Part shown: one piece after another, positions 37,594-49,120 of the stretch
Layout: each line of letters opens with the position of its first letter
How positions within the stretch are numbered: the stretch's first letter is position 1
Assembly: GCF_026627925.1 (NCBI RefSeq)
Contig: NZ_JAPNLE010000009.1
Coordinates: forward strand, 1,488,001 to 1,552,000
Length of the DNA: 64,000 bases
Reading direction: 5' to 3'
DNA from: Cupriavidus sp. D39
Lineage (GTDB): Bacteria; Pseudomonadota; Gammaproteobacteria; Burkholderiales; Burkholderiaceae
Notes under the pieces: model-generated
What the model saw: only the letters and a program-made list of their open reading frames with translations
Database searches by the model: none
What the model was told of the DNA's origin: nothing
Made by a program: the position numbers and the translations under genes

Positions 37594-38790
37594 ATGAGCA
37601 CTAACGATCCGATCGTCATTCTATCGGCGGCACGCACACCAATCGGCGGGTTTCAAGGGGAATTGTCGAGATTCACAGCTCCGGAGCTAGGCGGCATCGC
37701 CATTCGTGCTGCCGTCGAGAGGGCTAACGTGAATCCGGCGGATATTCAGGAGTTACTAATGGGGTGCGTGTTGCCTGCAGGCGTCGGTCAGGCCCCCGCG
37801 CGACAAGCCTGCTTCCAGGCGGGACTTCCTCAGTCGGTGGCCTGCACGACCATCAGTAAGGTCTGCGGGTCGGGCATGAAGTCAGTGATGCTGGCGCACG
37901 ACTTGTTGTCCGGGCGCGGGCACGATCTCATCGTCGCCGGTGGGATGGAGTCCATGACCAACGCACCCTACCTGCTTCCAAAGGCACGAAAGGGTTACAG
38001 GCTCGGTCATGGCTCATTGCTGGACCATATGTTCTTCGATGGCTTAGAAGATCACTACAGTGCGGACACACGTGGTCGGCTGATGGGAACGTTTGCCGAA
38101 GATTGCGCTGAAAGCTATAGATTCTCACGCGAGGCGCAAGACGAATGGGCTATCTCCTCAACGCTTCGTGCGCAGGAGGCAATCAAGCGCGGTGACTTTG
38201 CTTGGGAAACGACGCCGGTCATCATAGATAGTTATTCAGGATCGCAAACAGTCCTGCATGATGAGCAGCCGCTGAAAGCTGCCGTGGATAAGATTAGGAC
38301 CTTGAGGCCAGCGTTTCGAACCAAAGGGACCGTGACAGCGGCAAACTCGAGCTCCATTTCTGACGGTGCTGCGGCACTCATGCTGACGCGAGAGTCCGTA
38401 GCCCACAGATTGGGCGTAAGGCCTCTCGCGCGCATTGTGGGTCATTCCACCCACGCGCAGAGCCCCGCGACCTTCACGAGCGCGCCGGTAGGGGCAATTG
38501 GCAAGCTGCTGGACAAGCTCGGATGGCTAGCATCAGACGTCGATCTGTGGGAAATCAACGAAGCCTTCGCGTTGGTTGCGATGGTGGCAGTACACGATCT
38601 GGGACTGGATTCAGAAAAGGTCAATATCCATGGCGGCGCATGCGCACTTGGGCATCCCATCGGAGCATCCGGCGCGCGAATTCTGGTGACGCTCTTGGGC
38701 GCGTTGCGAAAGGCTGGAAAGAGCCGCGGTGTCGCGAGCCTCTGCATTGGGGGCGGTGAAGCGACTGCGACGGCGGTCGAATTGCTGTGA
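37594..38790 (+). CDS. Acetyl-CoA acetyltransferase family thiolase
   Basis: 398 residues, typical thiolase length. Nucleophile Cys91 is in KVCGSGMKSV; the later active-site segments NIHGGACALGHPIGASG and CIGGGEA provide His and the second Cys; NEAF is intact. It cleaves a 3-oxoacyl-CoA with CoA. AAGGAGACC precedes the ATG. Last gene of the nitroreductase-MFS-SDR-thiolase run; with the synthetase and hydratase it completes a beta-oxidation-like cycle. Confidence 0.95.
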   Translation: MSTNDPIVILSAARTPIGGFQGELSRFTAPELGGIAIRAAVERANVNPADIQELLMGCVLPAGVGQAPARQACFQAGLPQSVACTTISKVCGSGMKSVMLAHDLLSGRGHDLIVAGGMESMTNAPYLLPKARKGYRLGHGSLLDHMFFDGLEDHYSADTRGRLMGTFAEDCAESYRFSREAQDEWAISSTLRAQEAIKRGDFAWETTPVIIDSYSGSQTVLHDEQPLKAAVDKIRTLRPAFRTKGTVTAANSSSISDGAAALMLTRESVAHRLGVRPLARIVGHSTHAQSPATFTSAPVGAIGKLLDKLGWLASDVDLWEINEAFALVAMVAVHDLGLDSEKVNIHGGACALGHPIGASGARILVTLLGALRKAGKSRGVASLCIGGGEATATAVELL

Positions 38791-39100
38791 CGATGGACAG
38801 CAAAGGATTGATCCAGCTCGCCGGCGCCTGCCTTCCTGAAGGTGCGTGGGGAGACGCCAAAGGCCGAATGGCCGGTTCCGGTCGCTTGCCAGGACGAGTT
38901 CCGACGTCTACTGCGTCCGAAACGGTCGTTCGGCCAAGCGTTGGAAATGGAGCCTTACTTTGCGTCGCTGCGTCACGGGCTTGATTACGAAGCCTGAAAT
39001 CGTTCCCGTTAGCCACAACGGCGCTCGCTGCGCGCGCCTATCGCGCCGAACACGAGCCTGTCCACCCTGTCAGGGCAAAACCGCGGTGTGACCCTGACGA
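38791..39100. other. Intergenic region without a supported gene
   Basis: About 310 bp between the convergent thiolase and oxygenase-like genes. Short frames have no family match or ribosome site, and no clean terminator was seen. It may mark the right edge of the catabolic island. Confidence 0.35.
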
Positions 39101-39949
39101 TTAGTCGGCCCGGCACCACCGACCAGACTCTGGGCACACACTGGCCCTTGCACCGTTCAGCCAGACTTGCTCTTCATTCAGTTGCAATGAGATCGAAGGG
39201 GCGATGTCGAAGGCAACCTTAAGTGCGTGCCCAACATGGGCATCTTCAATGGGAAGCTCCCAGGTCAGGAATAGTTGGGTGCAATCTTGGTCGGGCGGGA
39301 AGTCGGCCACACTAAAACCGCTGCTGCGGCGTTGAATTACGCCATGAGGCTGGCAAGTATCGAATATCACAACCGTACCCCGGGTCAGGGGGATTCGATG
39401 ACCCAAAGAGGGAAAATGCAAGTCCTGCCCCCTGTCCTCGCTCAGGAATAGATTGCAAAAGGCCGCACCGCCATATTGCGCACCGTCATGGTGGTACTTC
39501 GCGCCGCGGCAGGCCATCAGGGCTACGTCACTGGAGGCGAGCACCCCAGGCAGTCCAAGCGCGCACGCCCAATCGGACACCGCCTGCACGCAGCGCGTGT
39601 AGTCCGGCCAGCGCGCTCGCGCTCGCGCCAAAGGCATTGCCTCGACATCCCCGGGTTCCAGGACCAAGCGGGACGATGTCTCCCTTGCCCAGTCCGCAAG
39701 CAGACGTGCAGGGGGCACCGGCACGTCGACCGTGCCTGATAGCACGATGTCACTCACGCTTCGACTGCGGATGGCGTCGCCACTCCAGAAATAGGAAGTG
39801 AGGAAGTCTCGTACTTGATGTTGTTGAGGGCGGTGGCTCATCTGGACCAGTGTAATGCGGCTGCCTCGGTAATGTAGCGGATCGTAGCGCGTCGGCCACT
39901 TTTGGGCGTCTATGCCCGTGCGGTAGAGCGAAGTGCTTTCTCCGTTCAT
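39101..39949 (-). CDS. 2OG-Fe(II) oxygenase superfamily-like protein
   Basis: 282 residues. The iron-ligand pattern is visible: HxD as YHHDGAQYGGAAF and a distal His in DTCQPHGVIQR, with Arg residues following (RRSSGFS) that could hold 2-oxoglutarate; the strand LFLSEDRGQDLHFPSLGHRI is typical of the jelly-roll core. The substrate is unknown. The start is the ATG before NGESTSLYRTG; the frame is open further upstream but low in family-like sequence and overlaps the divergent gene. No operon partners. Confidence 0.65.
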   Translation of the reverse strand: MNGESTSLYRTGIDAQKWPTRYDPLHYRGSRITLVQMSHRPQQHQVRDFLTSYFWSGDAIRSRSVSDIVLSGTVDVPVPPARLLADWARETSSRLVLEPGDVEAMPLARARARWPDYTRCVQAVSDWACALGLPGVLASSDVALMACRGAKYHHDGAQYGGAAFCNLFLSEDRGQDLHFPSLGHRIPLTRGTVVIFDTCQPHGVIQRRSSGFSVADFPPDQDCTQLFLTWELPIEDAHVGHALKVAFDIAPSISLQLNEEQVWLNGARASVCPESGRWCRAD

Positions 39950-40086
39950 CTCGGACGCGACGCTTTCCGCACCACGCGCGCCCGGACCTGCGGCCTGATG
40001 GCGCTTTGCGGCGTGGCACGGGCGGACTGAACGCGCAGAATCCCGGCATAATCCGCAGGAGATACCCAGACGAGCCGGCGCAAAAC

Positions 40087-40830
40087 ATGATCGAATGTCC
40101 CCGATGCGCTCACCCAGGGCTTGCCGTTTCCCTTGGCAAGGTTCCACATGGCGTTGCGGCCCGAATACCACCCGGGAAGCCGGCGAGCTTGCCGGCGATA
40201 CTTCTGGCAGTCGCACTGGCGCTGGCACTCGGCCACAGCCACGAGGGTTGGGCGGGGCCCCTGGCCGAGCAGCCCACGCTAAGCATCGAAGAGCGCGCGA
40301 CAGAGCCACCCCAGCTGTTCCCCCCGACTTACGATGAAGCCGTCACGGCGCTGATCCGGGCGTTTGACATCGGCGCGATCCTTGCGGCTGGCCTGGACCA
40401 GGCCTTTGCCAGGCTGCCGGCGAACATCGGGCCCATCCCCAAAGAGCGCTACACGCAATGCGCCCGCGCGAAGCTCTCGCCCGAAGTGGTCGAGGCGGCA
40501 GTGCGGCCTGCCGTGGCGCCCGAGATCCAGGATGCCGGACTGGCGATGCGGCTTGCGCGCTTGCTTGGCTCGCCGGTCGGGCGCAAGACCAAGGACGCGG
40601 CGCTATCCGGCAAGGAAGTGACCGAGGCTGGCATTACGGGTGCCGACCTGCTGGAATTCAACCGGTTCATGGAGAACGCCGCATTGAAAGCCTTCCTTGA
40701 GCAAGGTGGGCTGGGCCGGATCAAGGATGCCGTGGCCCGCGCGATCAAGGTGGAAAGCAAATCGGCGTCGGACGCTTGCGTGAGGGAGCTGATGCCCCTG
40801 TATCGCCTCAGGAACGAGCGCTCTGCCTGA
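40087..40830 (+). CDS. Hypothetical exported protein
   Basis: 247 residues from this ATG. A hydrophobic segment LPAILLAVALALALGHSHEGWAG (about 46-68) looks like a signal or anchor after an unusually long N-terminal region, so the real start may lie downstream. The mature part is helical (YDEAVTALIRAFDIGAILAAG, AFLEQGGLGRIKDAVARAI) with two Cys that could pair (YTQCARAKL and SDACVRELM). No family recognised. Divergent from the oxygenase-like gene. Confidence 0.6.
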   Translation: MIECPRCAHPGLAVSLGKVPHGVAARIPPGKPASLPAILLAVALALALGHSHEGWAGPLAEQPTLSIEERATEPPQLFPPTYDEAVTALIRAFDIGAILAAGLDQAFARLPANIGPIPKERYTQCARAKLSPEVVEAAVRPAVAPEIQDAGLAMRLARLLGSPVGRKTKDAALSGKEVTEAGITGADLLEFNRFMENAALKAFLEQGGLGRIKDAVARAIKVESKSASDACVRELMPLYRLRNERSA

Positions 40831-40944
40831 TGCTTGATGCCCCTGGCGCCCGGCACGCCGTGAAATATCGTTACAGTTGTAATCCCCGGCAGCGCGGCGG
40901 CTTGGCTAGAGTCAGCTTATTGCTACTGCAAGACGAGGATCGAC

Positions 40945-41316
40945 ATGAAGCATGGTTACTTCTACGCGCTGGGCCTGGGAGCATTCGCCCTGGCGGCCTC
41001 CCAGAGCGCATTGGCACGCGTCGATGTGGACCTGAATATCGGCGTGCCTGCGCCGGTGGTGGTAGCACCGGCCTATCCGGCACCCGTGTATCCGGCGCCC
41101 GTTTACCAGGCGCCGGCCTATCCTGCGCCCCCGCCGCCCGTGGCCTATCCCGCGCCGGCTCCGGTTTATGGGCCGCCTCCCGGGTATGGGCCGCCGGTGG
41201 TGGTGGCGCCTGCGGTGGTGATCGGGTGGCACGGTGAGCGCTATTGGGACGGACGCCGCTGGTGGGGCCGCCGCGACTGGTATGCCTACCATCACCCCTA
41301 TCCGTATCGGCGCTAA
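40945..41316 (+). CDS. PXPV-repeat secreted protein
   Basis: 123 residues. Signal peptide (YALGLGAFALAASQSALA) is followed by a Pro/Ala/Val/Tyr-rich repeat zone with several YPAPVY and PAPVV units at about 35-90, then a Trp/Arg/Tyr-rich tail (WDGRRWWGRRDWYAYHH). Such short PXPV proteins are common in Burkholderiales and have no known function. Good ribosome site (GAGGATC). Followed by a strong terminator. Confidence 0.85.
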   Translation: MKHGYFYALGLGAFALAASQSALARVDVDLNIGVPAPVVVAPAYPAPVYPAPVYQAPAYPAPPPPVAYPAPAPVYGPPPGYGPPVVVAPAVVIGWHGERYWDGRRWWGRRDWYAYHHPYPYRR

Positions 41317-41412
41317 GGTTCGGGGTTCCGAGAGGCATGTGATGCAGGCGTGACCCGAGGGTGGCGCGGTTGCAACGGTCCGGACCGCATTTTATTAATG
41401 TTGATTACAAAG

Positions 41413-41442
41413 AAAAACCGCCCCGGCTAAGGGGCGGTTTTT
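41413..41442. terminator. Strong bidirectional intrinsic terminator
   Basis: AAAAACCGCCCC and GGGGCGGTTTTT pair perfectly around a 6-nt loop, giving a GC stem with A/U tracts on both sides. It lies between the convergent PXPV gene and clpB and can stop both. Confidence 0.93.
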
Positions 41443-41488
41443 CGTTTTGGCGTCCAGGTGCCTGGGTGTCCAGGGGCTACGCCTTGCC

Positions 41489-44077
<2,589 letters not shown>

Positions 44078-44183
44078 TTAGGAGCCCTCTTTTTCGGATG
44101 AGTGTCCTGATGCGGAAGGCGGGGCGCTTACGCCCCAACCTGCCGATCCCGCCACGCGGGCCGGACACTGGTGTCTGATCGAA

Positions 44184-44211
44184 AGATAAGGCTTTGCGCC
44201 TACATTTCAAG
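44184..44211 (-). promoter_or_regulatory. Heat-shock (sigma-32-type) promoter of clpB
   Basis: On the minus strand CTTGAAA (-35) is followed after 13 bp by CCTTATCT (-10), close to the consensus CTTGAAA / CCCCATNT. The -10 element ends 107 bp before the clpB start. Based on consensus only. Confidence 0.75.
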
Positions 44212-44275
44212 GCCTGACTGCACGGCCCTTGATGTGGCGCAGGCAATACGTTGCGGCTTGGCCACCCCAGCAGCC

Positions 44276-45204
44276 TCAGGCGGCCGCCAGCGCCCGCTTG
44301 TCCTCCAGGTTGCGCACCAGCACCAGCGCCTCGCCGGCCAGCACCACGCGGCCATCGTCGCCGGTGACCACCGTCGCCAGGTTGACCAGGTCCTTGTCGC
44401 GGCGCAGGCGCACGATGCGCACCGAAGCGGTCAGCAGCTCGCCCAGCCGCGCCGGCGAGCGCAGCCGCAGCGACTGCTTCATCCAGCCGGTGCCGCGGCC
44501 CGGCAAGCGGGTGCCCAGCAAGTCCGAGAACATGCCGGCCAGCAACGGCAGCGGCACGATGGTGCCCTCGAAGCCGCGGCTGTGGGCAAACACCGGGTCG
44601 GTATAGAGGGCACTGCCATCATCGGTCAACGCCACGTATTCATCGATATCACCCGCACTGAAGCTGCGTATCGCCGAAGCCTCCTGGCCCACGCTCAGGT
44701 GATAGAGCGTACGCTCGCCGGACGGCTGCGCCACGAGGTGCCCGGCGGAGTGCCCAACCTCGTCGGCATCCTGGCGCTGCGCCTCGGCCAGCGATTCCGC
44801 GCTGGCGTCGACCAGCAGCACCGCATCCCCTTGTGCCGTAATCTGCTCATCCGTCGCGGGTGTGCGGTTGCGGCCGCGCTGCACGCAGCGGATCGAGGTG
44901 TCCAGCGCGATCCGGTCGCGGCCGGGTGTTTCGTTCAACACCAGCACGGCGGCCACGCCGTCGCCGACGAAGGTGGGCCGCGGGAACATCAGCGTCTGCG
45001 CGATCGGCAGCACCGGCCGGGGGTGCTGCGCTGCATCTGCGCGCACAGCAGCGAGAACAGGAACATGCCATGCGCGACCGTGGCGCCGAAATGCGTCGTG
45101 CTGGCGAACGCCGGATCGCAGTGGATGGGGTTGTCATCGCGCGAGATTGAGGCGAAGCGGTCGAAATCTTCTTGCGTCAGGACGCGTGGGCGGGATGCCT
45201 TCAT
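44276..45204 (-). CDS. MaoC-type double hot-dog acyl-CoA dehydratase, frameshifted
   Basis: About 309 residues after correction. The first hot-dog domain has ISRDDNPIHCDPAFA and FGATVAHGMF, the MaoC hydratase signature (Asp/His). The second repeat VALTDDGSALYTDPVFA with FEGTIVPLPL is a diverged copy. The frame breaks at five G on the plus strand (45019-45023), where a sixth restores QRSTPRPVLPIAQT. Its ATG overlaps the stop of the oligomer hydrolase gene (ATGA), so the two are translationally coupled. It would hydrate an enoyl-CoA or dehydrate a 3-hydroxyacyl-CoA. Confidence 0.85.
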
Positions 45205-47369
45205 CAGTTGGGTACCTCTACGGTGCTGCCGTTGACCGTGATCCGGTCCGCATCGGCCGGGGTGGCGGCAAACGGCGGCAAATTGGCGGGCAGGATGGTG
45301 GGTGCCGGCGACGCGGTGCCGCCGCGCGCGACCGTGCGCACCACCTGCGAAGGTGGCAGCGCGCGGCCGGTGGTCAGGTTGTCGTAGACCGCGTCGAGCG
45401 CCCGGTTCAGGTAGACGTGGAGCGGGATAAAGCGATTGTCGTAGCCCGCTACCGCGCCGATGAAACTATCGAAGTGCTGGCCGTTGGTGACTTCGACGTA
45501 GGAGAGCTTGCTGGCGCCGCCCTCCTGGAGCCGGTTATAGCCCAGATACGGCCGCGACGTATGGTTGACCGGCAGCAGCGCATCGCTGCGGCCATGCACG
45601 ATGATGGCCGGCTTGCCGTGCAGGTTGCCCGAGCGAAGCGTCTGGGCCAGGCCCGCTTGCAGCGCCTGGCCCTGCGCGCCGGTGCCCGTCAGCAGCCCGC
45701 GCAGGCAGCGGGCGCCGTCGAAGTTGGCATCAGCCACATTGCTGCTCGGCGATTGGGAGTAGATGTCGCGCAGCGGGCCACCGGGATTGTTATCGTTGAT
45801 CAGTTGCACGCCGGCCGCCGGCGGCACGCCGTTACCCGTGGCGTACAGCACATTGAGGGTGGCTGGCGGAATCGCCGCCGGCGTCAGCACTGCCGTGCCC
45901 GTAGCGGCAAAGCTGAAGCCGCACAGGCGATCCGCCACGGCAGCACGCGCGAGCGCGTTGGCGAAGGTCACCGAGACCGCGTTGGCCACCTCGAACAGGG
46001 CCAGCGAGGGATGAAGCGCGTCGGACTCGGGCTCCCAGCCAAATGCGTGCAGTGCCTGCAACGCGCTGGCGGCCTGGGTGGCGGCATCCGGCCCGGTCAC
46101 CAGGCCCGCGTTGGCCAGCGACTGGCAACGGTTGAGCGCAGGCTGGGCCAACCCGACGGTCGGCAGCGCGTACAGCGCCACGCCCGGCGCATTCACCAGC
46201 GCGGTCGCCTGCGAGGTGCAGAGCTGCAGCAGGTTGGCCGTGGTGGTGTAGTCATACAGCGGGAGCCCGGACTTGCTGACCGGCACGCCACCGCGCGTAA
46301 CGGTGACGCCCGTGTTGCCAGGCAGGTTGAGATTCGGCTCGCCCACCGCAACGCCGTCGATCAGCCCCTGGGTGTCCTGCTCCGCCGCGGCAATGGCCGC
46401 GCCGCCGCCGTTGGAAACGCTGGAAGCGATCACCACGACCTTGTCCGGGCCCAGGCTGCGCTGGCGCGTGCCATCCGTGGCCACGTTGCCGAAGCGGTCG
46501 TTGATGGCCCAGATGGCGAAGTCGGCGGCCTGCAACGTGAACGTGCCCCAATCCTTCTCGGGGTTGCGCTGCGAGTGCGCGTGCTTGAACGCCAGGCGGT
46601 GCGGCGCCAGCGCATTGAACGCGGCCAGGCTGGTGTTGGGGAACGGGGCGGCAAACTGCGCATTGGTGCCGGCCGCGGCGCGGCTGGCGCGCGTGCCGTC
46701 GATCAGCGCAACGGTGTCGGTGTCCAGGTCGTGCGGCGCAGCGCCGGTGCCCTTGTCCGTGTAGGCGACGGCGCAGCCGCGCTTGAGCGCCCACTCGCCG
46801 GTGGAGATCGCCCCATAGACGCCGCGCGAGCCGGACGATGTGGCGGTGATCAGGCACGGCTTGGCCACATTGAAGCTGTCGGGAATCTGCACCAACATGG
46901 TCACGTTCTGCTGGCCGCTGCCATCGTCGGAGAAGGCCAGGTACTCGCGCCCGGCGACCTTGCCCTGCCCCGTCGTGATGTTGCCTTGCGCGTCCACATT
47001 GGGGCCGTACAGCGAGCCGTAGCCACCGCCTGCCGTGGTATCCACCAGCGCGCGGTAGTTGGTGTAGATGGCGTACCGGCGCAACTCGGCCGCCGTGGGC
47101 GCGGCCGGGTTCAGCGGCAGCGGCTGGGTGGCGGAGCCCAGGCCGTCCTTGCCGAGGCCGGCGGTGAGCAGGTCGTCGGTGTTGCCGTCGTAGTTCCTGA
47201 TCGTGACCGTGCCGATGTTCGCCGGCTTGGTATTGGGATTGGTGTTGCCGCTGCTGGCGTTGTTGTCGCCCGAGCCGCACGCCGCCAGCAGCAAGCCTGC
47301 CGCCCCTGCCAGCGCCAGGCGCGCGCCGTATAGGCTCAAACCGCTATGTCCTGCAAGTCCGCGCAACAT
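45204..47369 (-). CDS. phaY: D-(-)-3-hydroxybutyrate oligomer hydrolase (PhaY/PhaZ2 type)
   Basis: 721 residues, matching the family size. Leader GAAGLLLAACGSGDN carries a lipobox, so the protein is probably an envelope lipoprotein. The nucleophile Ser is in IASSVSNGGGAA; further family segments are TATSSGSRGVYGAISTGEWA and the late VHGRSDALLPVNH and TNGQHFDSF for Asp/His. It splits 3-hydroxybutyrate oligomers to monomers. It lies in one operon with a complete ABC importer and an acyl-CoA synthetase, suggesting uptake and activation of the product. Confidence 0.93.
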   Translation of the reverse strand: MLRGLAGHSGLSLYGARLALAGAAGLLLAACGSGDNNASSGNTNPNTKPANIGTVTIRNYDGNTDDLLTAGLGKDGLGSATQPLPLNPAAPTAAELRRYAIYTNYRALVDTTAGGGYGSLYGPNVDAQGNITTGQGKVAGREYLAFSDDGSGQQNVTMLVQIPDSFNVAKPCLITATSSGSRGVYGAISTGEWALKRGCAVAYTDKGTGAAPHDLDTDTVALIDGTRASRAAAGTNAQFAAPFPNTSLAAFNALAPHRLAFKHAHSQRNPEKDWGTFTLQAADFAIWAINDRFGNVATDGTRQRSLGPDKVVVIASSVSNGGGAAIAAAEQDTQGLIDGVAVGEPNLNLPGNTGVTVTRGGVPVSKSGLPLYDYTTTANLLQLCTSQATALVNAPGVALYALPTVGLAQPALNRCQSLANAGLVTGPDAATQAASALQALHAFGWEPESDALHPSLALFEVANAVSVTFANALARAAVADRLCGFSFAATGTAVLTPAAIPPATLNVLYATGNGVPPAAGVQLINDNNPGGPLRDIYSQSPSSNVADANFDGARCLRGLLTGTGAQGQALQAGLAQTLRSGNLHGKPAIIVHGRSDALLPVNHTSRPYLGYNRLQEGGASKLSYVEVTNGQHFDSFIGAVAGYDNRFIPLHVYLNRALDAVYDNLTTGRALPPSQVVRTVARGGTASPAPTILPANLPPFAATPADADRITVNGSTVEVPN

Positions 47370-47482
47370 GTTGTGCCCCCTCTATTGCATGCTGGATTGG
47401 CATGCTCGATCTATCGGAACGCAAACCGGATACGAGAAATTCACGAGACAGCCACTGCATGACATCACACTGCGCACCGCCT

Positions 47483-49030
47483 TCACTGCGATTGGAAGCG
47501 CGCGCGCAGCTTGTGCTTTTCCACCTTGCCGGACGGCGTGCGCGGCAGCGCCTCGATCATCCGCACGTGGCGCGGCACCTTGTAGCTTGCCAGCGCGGCG
47601 CGGCAATGCGCGAGCACGCCTTCGGCATCGAGCGCCATGCCGGGCTTTGCTACCACCAGCGCCATGCCGACCTCGCCCCAGCGCGCGTCCGGCACGCCGA
47701 TGACGGCGGCCTCGGATACCGCAGCAAGCTGGAACAGCACATTCTCCACTTCGGCCGGGTAGACGTTCTCGCCGCCCGAAATAAACATGTCCTTGGCGCG
47801 GTCGACGATGTAGTAATCGCCCTCCTCGTCCATATAGGCGATATCGCCGGAGTACAGCCAGCCGCCACGGATGGCGGCATCGGTCGCCTCCGGCAGGTTC
47901 CAGTAGCCAGGCGTGACGCCCGGCCCCTTGATCAGCAACTCGCCGCGCTCGCCGGGCGCCACGTCGCGGCCCTGCGGATCCACCACCCGTGTCAGCATCG
48001 AGCCGACCGGCTTGCCGATAGTGCCGATCTTGCGGCGCGCCGTGGCCTCGTCGCACACGAACACGGTCGGCCCGGTCTCGGTCATGCCAAAGCCGAAGCA
48101 GATCGTCACGCCCTTGGCCAGGTAGGCCTCCAGCAGCGGCCGCGGCACCGCGGAACCGCCCGCGGCCATATTGCGCACGCGGGAAAAATCCGCCGCCGCG
48201 AAGCCGGCATGCTGGCTCAGGAACAGGTAGACCGCGGGCACGGCGAAGAACATGGTGATGCCCTCCCCGGCGCTGGCATCGAGCTTGCGCAGCGTCACCT
48301 CGGGGTCGAACTGCCGCATGATATGCACCGTGCCGCCGGCATGCAGCACGGGATTGGCATACAGGTTCAGCCCGCCGGTATGGAAGAACGGCAGCACGTT
48401 CAGGAACACGTCGTCACGCGTGATCTTGTTGGCCAGCATGGCGTTGACGGCGTTGAAGAAGACCATGCCGTAGGTCTGGATCACGCCCTTGGGCCGTCCC
48501 GTGGTGCCCGAGGTGTAGAGCAGGTGCCAGACTTCGTGCTCGTCGCGGCACGGCATCTCGATGACGCGGCCGGAACTGCCCGCCAGCATCGCTTCGTACT
48601 CGGTCCAGCCGCCGGGCACGTCCGCGCTCTCGTCGTCGGCCAGGTGCAATACCGCGCGCAGCGGCAAGGCGTCGGCAAGCGCGGCTGCGGTCGCGAGAAA
48701 GCCGTCGCCGGCCACCAGCACATCGGGCGAGCAGTCGCGCAGAATCGGCAGCAGTTCCGCCGCCCGCAGCCGCCAGTTCAGGCAGACCATCACCATGCCG
48801 GCCTTGGCGCAGCCATAGAGCATCTCGAAATAGTCCGAGCTGTTGTGGGCCAGCACGGCCACGCGGGCCCCGGGAGCCAGCCGCAGGCGCTCGCTCAGGT
48901 ATTGCGCGAAGCGGCTGGCGCGCTCGTCGAACTGCCGGTAGGTCACCGTGCGGCCGCTCTCCACGTCGACCAGCGCGACCTTGTCCGGCGTATGCAGGGC
49001 ATTCTTGTGCAGCCAGTCGACTACGTACAT
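47483..49030 (-). CDS. Fatty-acyl-CoA synthetase family (AMP-forming)
   Basis: 515 residues. Motifs: LLYTSGTTGRPKGVI (A3), FGFGMTETGPT (A5), GWLYSGDIAYMD (A7), DRAKDMFISGGENVYP (A8), and catalytic Lys in RTPSGKVEKHKL (A10). Activates a carboxylic acid, possibly 3-hydroxybutyrate or a short to medium acyl chain (inference from neighbours). It follows the LivM-like gene and precedes phaY, all leftward with gaps near 100 bp. Confidence 0.93.
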   Translation of the reverse strand: MYVVDWLHKNALHTPDKVALVDVESGRTVTYRQFDERASRFAQYLSERLRLAPGARVAVLAHNSSDYFEMLYGCAKAGMVMVCLNWRLRAAELLPILRDCSPDVLVAGDGFLATAAALADALPLRAVLHLADDESADVPGGWTEYEAMLAGSSGRVIEMPCRDEHEVWHLLYTSGTTGRPKGVIQTYGMVFFNAVNAMLANKITRDDVFLNVLPFFHTGGLNLYANPVLHAGGTVHIMRQFDPEVTLRKLDASAGEGITMFFAVPAVYLFLSQHAGFAAADFSRVRNMAAGGSAVPRPLLEAYLAKGVTICFGFGMTETGPTVFVCDEATARRKIGTIGKPVGSMLTRVVDPQGRDVAPGERGELLIKGPGVTPGYWNLPEATDAAIRGGWLYSGDIAYMDEEGDYYIVDRAKDMFISGGENVYPAEVENVLFQLAAVSEAAVIGVPDARWGEVGMALVVAKPGMALDAEGVLAHCRAALASYKVPRHVRMIEALPRTPSGKVEKHKLRARFQSQ

Positions 49031-49120
49031 GGTCTGGAATCTCCGTTTGTGGATGTTCTTGTTATAGCGCTTTTGATCGTTCTTGTGGCTGCATGCCGCT
49101 TGCTGCTTGGTACTAGCGCC

